Source: UBA10001 sp964349095 (lineage in GTDB: Bacteria; Patescibacteriota; Patescibacteriia; Veblenbacterales; UBA10138). Taken from it: a stretch of DNA of 64,000 nt. Shown here one piece after another: positions 57,477-64,000 of this stretch. The stretch is taken from contig CAYGFD010000001.1 in the NCBI GenBank assembly GCA_964349095.1, positions 19,747-83,746 on the forward strand, read 5' to 3'. The stretch's first letter is position 1, and every line of letters begins with the position of its first letter. The translations under genes were made by a program, and so were the position numbers. The notes under the pieces were generated by a model. The model saw only the letters and a list, made by a program, of their open reading frames with translations. It was not told where the DNA came from and made no database searches.

Positions 57477-58540
57477 ATAAAATCTTGTTAATTACTCAGG
57501 ATTATTTTCCAAATCAAGGTGGAGTGGCTAGGTACTATAAAAGATTAGTCAGTAAATTAGGTAATCGTGTAAGTGTTTTGACTTCAGTTCCGGGCCCGGA
57601 GGAGGCAAACGTTTTTAGGAGAAATTATTTTTCGCAACTCTGGCCAGCGTGGTGGCCGCTGATAAAAATAATCCCCGATTATTATTGGAAGACACAATCA
57701 AAAATACTCTGGGCTGGCGATTTGTTGCCAGTTGGCACTGTCTGTTGGTTTTTAAAAATGATTTACAAATGGCCGTATATTGTTTCGGTTCATGGTTTAG
57801 ATGTCCAGTTGGCAAAGACACATTTAGTTAAGAAGTATTTATCAAAAATAATATTACATAATGCTAAGTTTGTTATTTGTAATAGCGAGTTTACGGCCGG
57901 TTTGGTGAAAGATATCACCGATGCTAATACAGTAGTTATTCATCCGGAGCCAGAATTGATCCCGCCAGCGGACGAAGAGCTTATTAATAGATTACGTCGC
58001 ATGGAACAGCTGAAAGGGAAAAAAGTTGTATTTAGCATGGCACGGCTTGTTAAAAGAAAAGGGATAGATGAGGTAATTCAGGCAATAGATACTTTAGTAA
58101 AAAAGCACTCGGATTTTGTTTATATTATCGCTGGTACTGGCCCGGAAGAGAGTCGTTTAAAAAGTCTTGCCCAGGGCCTTCCGATTATTTTTTTAGGGGC
58201 AGTTGGTGACGAGGAGGCAAAAGCTTATTTCGCGATTAGTGATATTTTTGTATTAACTCCTCAGGATAATAAAATAGATGTGGAGGGTTTTGGTATCGTA
58301 TTTACAGAGGCTGCTATGTTTGGGAAGCCAATAGTTGGCCGAGCAGTCGGGGGTGTTAAGGAGGCGGTAGGTGATAATGCATTGTGGGTAAATAATGTCG
58401 ACGATTTAGTTCTTGCCTTGGAAAGGTTGTTAAGTAATAATGAGTTATGCACACGTTTAGGTAATTCAGCAAAAGACTACGTGCAAAAACAAATAGAAAA
58501 TAATAAAGTAGATTTAATAAATAAGATTTTCAATATCTAA
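57473..58540 (+). CDS. GT4-family glycosyltransferase
   Basis: 355 residues, GT-B fold: N-terminal DYFPNQGGVARYYKRL (acceptor side), and a C-terminal Rossmann domain with FSMARLVKRKGIDEVIQAI, GTGPEESRLKSL and the donor-binding EGFGIVFTEAAMFGKPIVG. Transfers a sugar to a lipid- or glycan-linked acceptor on the cytoplasmic side. Confidence 0.92.
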   Translation: MNKILLITQDYFPNQGGVARYYKRLVSKLGNRVSVLTSVPGPEEANVFRRNYFSQLWPAWWPLIKIIPDYYWKTQSKILWAGDLLPVGTVCWFLKMIYKWPYIVSVHGLDVQLAKTHLVKKYLSKIILHNAKFVICNSEFTAGLVKDITDANTVVIHPEPELIPPADEELINRLRRMEQLKGKKVVFSMARLVKRKGIDEVIQAIDTLVKKHSDFVYIIAGTGPEESRLKSLAQGLPIIFLGAVGDEEAKAYFAISDIFVLTPQDNKIDVEGFGIVFTEAAMFGKPIVGRAVGGVKEAVGDNALWVNNVDDLVLALERLLSNNELCTRLGNSAKDYVQKQIENNKVDLINKIFNI

Positions 58541-59788
58541 ATGGAATTGGATAATTCGCAAAAAATTGATGTCGTAATGTTCAATATGTCTGCTTACAGC
58601 GAATGGCAGGCAGGTTTTGTTAATAGAAATAGTCACGTATTACACGAATTACTGGCCAGCGATAAAGTCAGAAAAATTGTGGCAATTGATTATTTACCCC
58701 TAACGTTTAAGAAAGCTCTAAAAATTTGGTTACAAGGGGTGTTACATTTTAAAGCCGGAAAAAAAATGTCTGGTGGCTTTTTTTCCAGACTGACAGCGCT
58801 GAGCAATTCAGAAATAAATAAAACCGTATATAAAGTTAGCAATAATGATGATGTGGAATATCGACTTTTTAATTATTCAACTGTGCTGAGTTATTTCAGT
58901 GAGGATAAAATGTTGGATGATTTAAATTCCAGTTTAGCCAAGTTAAACTTGAAGAATGTGGTGGTGTGGTCTTACTTGCCAACATTCGTTGGTTGTTTTG
59001 ATAAAATTCAATGTCGTCTGAAAGTTTTTGATGCCGTCGACAATTGGCTAGAGCATTCAGCCTACAAATCAATTACTGATCGCTTGAAATTAAATTATGA
59101 GATAATAAAGAATAAATCAGATCTAATATTTACGACCTCTAAGGAAATGGTTAGATATTTTGATAAGCGAGATGGGGTCTTTTATATTCCCAATGGTGTC
59201 CGCTGGCAGATGTATAAAGAACCACCCAAAATTGTCAGCCGGGACATTGCTTCGCTGCCTAGGCCAATAATTGGTTATGTGGGTATTTTGCAACAAGATC
59301 GTATTGATTTAGACCTGATTCGTTATTTGGCTGAAAATAATCCAAAAAAAACTTTTGCCTTTGTTGGTCCGGTTTGGCCTAATTTTAGGAAGAAGCTTGA
59401 TAGCAAATTAGGTGATTTAAAAAACGTTCATTTTCTTGGTCGTAAACAATATGGAGAGGTGCCGAGTTATGTTAGTCAATTTGACGTAGCTATCGTACCT
59501 CATTTGCTTAATGAATTTGGCAAGCATACCAGTTTGCTTAAAATGATGGAATATTTAGCTGCTGGTAAGCCGGTTGTTTCAACACCTACTTCTGGTACTG
59601 ACGCCTTTAAAAAGGTGGTCAAGTTGGCTGACACTCCAGAAAAATTTAATAAGGCGATAATTAATTCTTTGACACGAGATAGTATGCAGTCTGTAAAACA
59701 TCGACAGGAGACCGCTTGGCAGTATAGTTGGACGGAACAGGTGAATATAATGCTCGATAAAGTTATAGCTAGCATAAACTATGAATAA
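58541..59788 (+). CDS. Glycosyltransferase, GT-B fold
   Basis: 415 residues. The N-terminal half is weakly conserved. The C-terminal half has IGYVGILQQDRIDLDLI, FVGPVWPN and MMEYLAAGKPVVSTP, the last being the donor-site segment of the GT4/WsaF-like group. It abuts the preceding gene (stop then ATG) and overlaps the next by 8 bp. Sugar specificity unknown. Confidence 0.85.
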   Translation: MELDNSQKIDVVMFNMSAYSEWQAGFVNRNSHVLHELLASDKVRKIVAIDYLPLTFKKALKIWLQGVLHFKAGKKMSGGFFSRLTALSNSEINKTVYKVSNNDDVEYRLFNYSTVLSYFSEDKMLDDLNSSLAKLNLKNVVVWSYLPTFVGCFDKIQCRLKVFDAVDNWLEHSAYKSITDRLKLNYEIIKNKSDLIFTTSKEMVRYFDKRDGVFYIPNGVRWQMYKEPPKIVSRDIASLPRPIIGYVGILQQDRIDLDLIRYLAENNPKKTFAFVGPVWPNFRKKLDSKLGDLKNVHFLGRKQYGEVPSYVSQFDVAIVPHLLNEFGKHTSLLKMMEYLAAGKPVVSTPTSGTDAFKKVVKLADTPEKFNKAIINSLTRDSMQSVKHRQETAWQYSWTEQVNIMLDKVIASINYE

Positions 59789-60623
59789 GGTTTGCGTGAT
59801 TATTGTTTCTTGGAACGTTAAAGATAAATTACGCTCCTGTCTTAATTCCGTGTTAAAAAATAACGCCACGGAAATTTACGTGGTAGACAACAATTCCAGT
59901 GATGGCAGTGTCGACATGGTGCGGGAGTCTTTTCCCGGAGTAAATTTAATTGAAAATAGTGTAAATAAGGGTTTTGCTTTTGCCTGTAATCAAGCCATAA
60001 AGAAGTCACAGGCTGATATTATATTACTCTTAAATCCCGACGCCGAACTAAGAGATGGAGCTCTTAATATGGCAGAAATATTTTTTCACGAACATACAGA
60101 GGCGGGTATTGTTGGTGGAAAAATATTGGATAAAGATAACTCCATACAAAAGTCCGTTCGTAAATTGCCCAGTATTTTTTCACAAGTGATGGTGGTTACA
60201 AAAATAGCGCGCATTTTTAAAACGGCCATAAGTGATTATTTGATGGATGATTTTGATTACAGTAGAGACAATAGGGTAGAGCAAGTAAGTGGTGCTTTAT
60301 TTTTTGTCACTAAAAAATTTATTCAGAAGGCGGGGTATTTAGATGAGGGTTATTTTATCTGGTTTGAGGAAGTTGACTGGTGTAAAAAGGCTAAGGAGTT
60401 AGGTTTTGAAGTCTGGTATACGCCGACTATTTCTGCCCATCATATTGGCGGCGCGAGTTTTTATCAATTAAGCCATCTTCAGAGGCAGAGGCTGTTTAAC
60501 GCCAGTTTGCTTTATTATTTTAAAAAAAATCACTCATTCGGCTCATATTTAATTTTAAAACTGTTCACTCCAATTGGTATCTTAGAATCGTTAATTATTG
60601 ATATATTTAAACCTCATGTTTGA
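59781..60623 (+). CDS. GT2-family glycosyltransferase
   Basis: 280 residues, GT-A fold: CVIIVSWNVKDKLRSCLNSV, VVDNNSSDGS, then NKGFAFACNQAI and LLNPDAEL (DxD-type metal site), and WFEEVDWCKKAKELGFEVWY (acid base region). This is the rhamnosyl/galactosyl transferase-like GT2 type. Overlaps the next gene by 8 bp from its ATG at 60616. Confidence 0.92.
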   Translation: MNKVCVIIVSWNVKDKLRSCLNSVLKNNATEIYVVDNNSSDGSVDMVRESFPGVNLIENSVNKGFAFACNQAIKKSQADIILLLNPDAELRDGALNMAEIFFHEHTEAGIVGGKILDKDNSIQKSVRKLPSIFSQVMVVTKIARIFKTAISDYLMDDFDYSRDNRVEQVSGALFFVTKKFIQKAGYLDEGYFIWFEEVDWCKKAKELGFEVWYTPTISAHHIGGASFYQLSHLQRQRLFNASLLYYFKKNHSFGSYLILKLFTPIGILESLIIDIFKPHV

Positions 60624-62082
60624 TAAAATCAATAAGCACCTGATCGTAGCGTTGGTAGTAAGTTTTTTAGTTTTGGATTTATTGTCCATTATTTCTTACT
60701 TTTATCCCATTGGCCAGATTATAATTTTTGGACTAATAATAATTACGTTCGTTTACGCCTGTTTCAAAAATATAGCCTGGGCAGTCGCTGCTGTAATAAT
60801 AGAATTAATACTCGGTTCCCAGGGTTATTGGTTTTTTGTCGATATTAATGGTAGTCATTTGCCTTTGAGGATTATTTTTTTTGTTATTCTGTGGTCCAGG
60901 TTTATAACTAGTATTAAACTTGGTGATTTAACCAGTCTTGTAAGGCAAAGTTTTTTTAAATGGTGGTCGTTAGGTTTACTCGGTATAGTGCTCGGTATGG
61001 TTATGGGTTTTAGAAATGGTTTTGGTAATTGGTTTTTAGATGTTAATGGCTATTTATTTATTTTTTATTTAATTCCGCTATGGCATTGGCGGAAACACTG
61101 GTTTGAAAATTTTATAGCGCTTGTCATAGCAGCTCTCATTTATCTGTCGTTTAAGACAACGGCGTTATTATACTTATATACACACTTTACGGCCTTTGAT
61201 TTATTGCCGGTTTATAACTGGATTAGAAATACTGGTTTTGGTGAAATAACTTACGCCGGCGGCGGATGGTTTAGAATTTTCTCTCAAAGTCATATATTTG
61301 CTGCGACAGCTACTGCCGCGCTATGGTTATGGCCGCTGGTGAATAAATCAAAACTTTATTTATCAAATTACAGTTGGCTGGCGTCAACCTCCGTCGTTAC
61401 GGCTATTTTATTTGCTAGTATGTCTAGAAGTTTTTGGTTGGGCACTTTTTTGGCAATATTATGCTTAGTCGTTTATCTTTGGGTCAAAAGTCAGGTAAAT
61501 TTTAGGGAAATATTTTATTGGTTGACTAGCGGTTTAGTTATTATATTATTGAGTCTTGGATTATTAATCATGGTTGTTAAATTTCCTTGGCCAACGCCTC
61601 TGTCAGGTGATTTGGGAGCTCTCATAAATCGCACTGGACAAGGGGTGGGGGAGGCCGCCACTGAGTCACGCTTAAAGCTTTTAGATCCACTTGTAGTTCA
61701 GATCAAAAAAAATTGGCTATTAGGTCAGGGATTCGGGGCAACTGTGACGTACTTAAGTTCAGACCCGCGTATCGTACGTTCTAGTGCCGGTGGTACTGGG
61801 CTAGTGACAACATATTCATTTGAGTGGGGGTATTTGGATATGTGGCTGAAAATGGGGTTAATCGGCATTGGTTTATATTTGCTTTTTTGGGTACAATTGT
61901 TCAAGCTGTCTATTAATTCCTCATTGTCAAAATCTGTATTGGTTAGTACAATAGCAGCTGCTTTAACGGTGGTGTTTGTGAATATTACCACGCCGTATAT
62001 GAATCACCCTTTGGGTATTGGGTCATTAATGTTACTTGCTATATATTTATTTGAGTATAATGAACACGCTGAAGCAAACTGA
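60616..62082 (+). CDS. O-antigen polymerase/ligase-like membrane protein
   Basis: 488 residues from ATG 60616, about 12 transmembrane helices with a large external loop near 325-400 that contains NRTGQGVGEAATESRLKLLD and the GQGFGATVTYL motif, as in the Wzy/WaaL (O-antigen ligase) family. It would polymerise or attach repeats delivered by the flippase. Confidence 0.82.
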   Translation: MFDKINKHLIVALVVSFLVLDLLSIISYFYPIGQIIIFGLIIITFVYACFKNIAWAVAAVIIELILGSQGYWFFVDINGSHLPLRIIFFVILWSRFITSIKLGDLTSLVRQSFFKWWSLGLLGIVLGMVMGFRNGFGNWFLDVNGYLFIFYLIPLWHWRKHWFENFIALVIAALIYLSFKTTALLYLYTHFTAFDLLPVYNWIRNTGFGEITYAGGGWFRIFSQSHIFAATATAALWLWPLVNKSKLYLSNYSWLASTSVVTAILFASMSRSFWLGTFLAILCLVVYLWVKSQVNFREIFYWLTSGLVIILLSLGLLIMVVKFPWPTPLSGDLGALINRTGQGVGEAATESRLKLLDPLVVQIKKNWLLGQGFGATVTYLSSDPRIVRSSAGGTGLVTTYSFEWGYLDMWLKMGLIGIGLYLLFWVQLFKLSINSSLSKSVLVSTIAAALTVVFVNITTPYMNHPLGIGSLMLLAIYLFEYNEHAEAN

Positions 62083-63118
62083 AAATTTATTAACTATCAG
62101 CTTGGTAGTAAATAATGGTGAAAAATATCTTGGTCATTGCCTAGATAGTTTAGCTAGCCAAACTTTTACTAATTTTCTGCTGTTGATTATAGACAACGCC
62201 TCAATTGATAATACAAAAAAATTTTTAGAGAGTTGGTTAAACGAAAATCCGGCGATGGCAAAAAAAACGCGGGTTATCACAAATAAAAAAAACCTTGGTT
62301 TTTGTAAAGGGCATAATCAGGCTTGGCAGTGGAGCAGTGGAGAGTATTTTTGCATATTGAACCAAGATGTAATATTAAGACCGAATTATTTTGAGTTAAT
62401 ACTAGAAGTAATGGTAAAAAATAACGCCGCCGCGGCCCAAGGAAAGCTGCTATCTTGGAATTTTTCGCCCAACCAAAATTATCCAAAAGATTTATCAAAA
62501 CCACTTAATAAAGAGGAGGCCATTGATAGTTGCGGCTTGGTGGTTTATAAGAACCGACACATGACGAATTTGGGACAGGGAGAGGTTGATGCCGGTCAGT
62601 TCAACAATATACAAGAAATATTTGGGGTAGGTGGGACGGCTCCGATTTATACTCGGTTAGTTTTAGAAAAAGTGGTTTATGGAAACGAGTTGTTTGACGA
62701 GAATTTTTTTGCCTACAAAGAAGACGTTGACTTAGCTTGGCGTTTGCGTAAACTAGGCTTAAAATCATACCTTGTTCCCGCAGCTGTCGGTTACCATGAT
62801 AGAAGTTTAAAGGAGGACAATTCGTTGCTGAAGATAATTAAAAAAAGGAGACGTTGGTCACCGCAGTTAAGGTTGAGTTCCTATAGGAATCATTGGTTGG
62901 TTTTGTTAAAAAATGATACCTTTAAAAACTTTATTAAAGACTTGCCGGCCATTGCCTGGTATGAATTTAAGAAAATATGTTATATGATTGTGTTTGAGCC
63001 TATTGTTTTCATGCGGTCATGGGGTCAAATAGCTAAATTATTTTCCAAAACGAGGAAAAAGCGGCTTAAAGGTCAGGAGGTTTTAAGTAATAAAGAAATG
63101 CGCACCTGGTTTGTATGA
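62060..63118 (+). CDS. GT2-family glycosyltransferase
   Basis: 352 residues from ATG 62060, which overlaps the end of the polymerase gene by 23 bp. LTISLVVNNGEKYLGHCLDSL, IIDNASIDNTK, then ILNQDVIL (metal site) and FAYKEDVDLAWRLRKLGLKS. A C-terminal stretch of about 70 residues may lie on the membrane. Confidence 0.9.
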   Translation: MNTLKQTENLLTISLVVNNGEKYLGHCLDSLASQTFTNFLLLIIDNASIDNTKKFLESWLNENPAMAKKTRVITNKKNLGFCKGHNQAWQWSSGEYFCILNQDVILRPNYFELILEVMVKNNAAAAQGKLLSWNFSPNQNYPKDLSKPLNKEEAIDSCGLVVYKNRHMTNLGQGEVDAGQFNNIQEIFGVGGTAPIYTRLVLEKVVYGNELFDENFFAYKEDVDLAWRLRKLGLKSYLVPAAVGYHDRSLKEDNSLLKIIKKRRRWSPQLRLSSYRNHWLVLLKNDTFKNFIKDLPAIAWYEFKKICYMIVFEPIVFMRSWGQIAKLFSKTRKKRLKGQEVLSNKEMRTWFV

Positions 63119-63927
63119 GTGCAAAATTATCCATAATTATCTTAAATTATAAAACAGCTGGTTTAGTTAAGTATTGCCTGGCCGGCTTGTTTAAGGAAAT
63201 TGGTGATTTTGATTTTGAGGTTGTTGTGGTTGATAATGCTTCTAATGATGGTTGTCTGCAAATGGTCAAGGCTAATTGGCCGCAAGTGAAAACGGTTTCT
63301 TTGGAAAACAATAAAGGCTATGCCGCAGGGAATAACGCTGGTATAAGAGTGGCAACCGGAGAGTACGTTATGATTTTAAATCCCGATGTAGCGGTGCTGG
63401 AAGGAGGGGTTAAAAAATTAGTTCAGTTTATGGATGAAAACACAGCGGTAGGTTTAGCTGCGCCTAAATTAAATAATCCCGACGGGAGCACACAGATGTC
63501 GACATTCACTTTTCCGAATTTCTGGTTACCAATTTTTCGGCGTACACCACTTGGTTTCATGAAGTCAGCTAAAAAGCAGGTTAAAAAATATCTCATGGTG
63601 GATTGGGATCACAATTCAAACAGACCAGTGGACTGGGTTTTGGGAGCTTGTTTGATTGCTAGGCGAAAATCTCTTGAGCAGGTGGGGTTATTGGATGAGG
63701 ATTATTTTCTCTATGTAGAAGACACTGATTGGTGTAGGCGGTTTTGGCAAAAAGGCTGGCAGGTGTATTATGTTGCCGATGTCGCTATGGTTCACTTTCA
63801 TCAGCGCCAGTCGGCTGAAGCGTCATTTTTAGGTTTATTCAGCCAAGTAACGTGGATTCATATTTTTTCTTGGTTAAAATATTTTAAAAAATGGGGCTTG
63901 CAGGTGCCTCATTATCAAGGGGAATAG
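63115..63927 (+). CDS. GT2-family glycosyltransferase
   Basis: 270 residues: LSIIILNYKTAGLVKYCLAG, VVDNASNDG, NNKGYAAGNNAGI, MILNPDVAV and LYVEDTDWCRRFWQKGWQV. Same rhamnosyltransferase-like class as the gene at 59781. Overlaps the preceding gene by 4 bp. Confidence 0.92.
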   Translation: MSAKLSIIILNYKTAGLVKYCLAGLFKEIGDFDFEVVVVDNASNDGCLQMVKANWPQVKTVSLENNKGYAAGNNAGIRVATGEYVMILNPDVAVLEGGVKKLVQFMDENTAVGLAAPKLNNPDGSTQMSTFTFPNFWLPIFRRTPLGFMKSAKKQVKKYLMVDWDHNSNRPVDWVLGACLIARRKSLEQVGLLDEDYFLYVEDTDWCRRFWQKGWQVYYVADVAMVHFHQRQSAEASFLGLFSQVTWIHIFSWLKYFKKWGLQVPHYQGE

Positions 63928-63930
63928 ATT

Positions 63931-64000
63931 ATGACAGAAAGGGGAGTAACTGGTGCCGGAGTGGGCATCATGGTCATAAAAGACAAAAATATTCTTCTAG
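63931..64000 (+). CDS. Start of a probable Nudix hydrolase (cut by window end)
   Basis: The 23 visible codons give MTERGVTGAGVGIMVIKDKN followed by ILL, the usual first strand of Nudix enzymes (GVGxxxxxxxxxLL). The Nudix box itself lies outside the window, so the call is tentative. Confidence 0.6.
   Translation, partial: MTERGVTGAGVGIMVIKDKNILL

Overview
The window reads as part of a Candidate Phyla Radiation (Patescibacteria) chromosome, most likely a Parcubacteria-type lineage. The sequence-based reasons are: a ribulose-bisphosphate carboxylase beside AMP phosphorylase and an eIF2B-like ribose-1,5-bisphosphate isomerase (the AMP pathway known from archaea and CPR bacteria); an alanyl-tRNA synthetase of only 564 residues; an RNA polymerase alpha subunit with no C-terminal domain; a shortened HrcA; paralogous TraG/VirD4-like membrane ATPases; and a low-to-moderate GC genome packed into short operons. 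TGA is used as a stop, so the code is standard. The exact lineage cannot be fixed from this window.

Layout: 1-2.4 kb holds the end of CTP synthase, ribosomal protein L27 and a C39-like lipoprotein. 2.4-7.4 kb is an AbrB-led MacAB-type efflux operon with two permeases. 7.5-14.3 kb is the heat-shock cluster (CIRCE-hrcA-grpE-zinc ribbon-hsp20, dnaK, DUF3467, dnaJ), interrupted by small independent genes. 14.4-20.4 kb carries a fatty acid desaturase, Dus, CysRS and a Kef-type antiporter, again separated by small independent genes. 20.5-24.8 kb has a TraG-like ATPase, a methyltransferase and CPR-type unknowns. 24.8-30.2 kb has dnaX, tRNA-Gln(CUG), a possible small tRNA-adjacent island, an Nramp-related transporter and an SdpI-family protein. 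30.3-35.98 kb is one operon: a sigma-region-4/HARE-HTH protein, a split TraG-like pair, R15P isomerase and a small membrane protein. 36.0-39.1 kb has RuBisCO (interrupted by a 100-N assembly gap over part of the active site), AMP phosphorylase and a ferredoxin. 39.1-47.9 kb is a surface cluster: ECF sigma factor, DUF5667 protein, CAP-domain protein, a 1521-residue LPRTG adhesin and a sortase-fold protein whose catalytic Cys is Ser. 48-51.7 kb has mnmA, alaS and two more small genes. 52-55.9 kb is the infA-rpmJ-rpsM-rpsK-rpsD-rpoA-rplQ-rplM-rpsI operon. 56 kb to the end is a polysaccharide cluster (flippase, glycosyltransferases, polymerase/ligase) and a Nudix start.

Two kinds of transcription unit are visible. 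Housekeeping and operon genes often start at or within a few bases of the predicted transcription start (leaderless or nearly so) and lack Shine-Dalgarno sites. In contrast, about ten short, unrelated, mostly membrane-associated genes each stand alone with their own TTGACA-type promoter, a leader of roughly 35-60 nt, usually a strong Shine-Dalgarno site, and their own intrinsic terminator. They sit between, and sometimes within, conserved gene clusters, and several share a TCGTTCT-like leader motif. This family of mini-cistrons is the best candidate in the window for something not described. The other highlights are the AT-hook-like tail on RpoA, the Cys-to-Ser sortase beside an LPRTG protein with which it shares domains, and the sigma4-HARE fusion heading a TraG-like operon.
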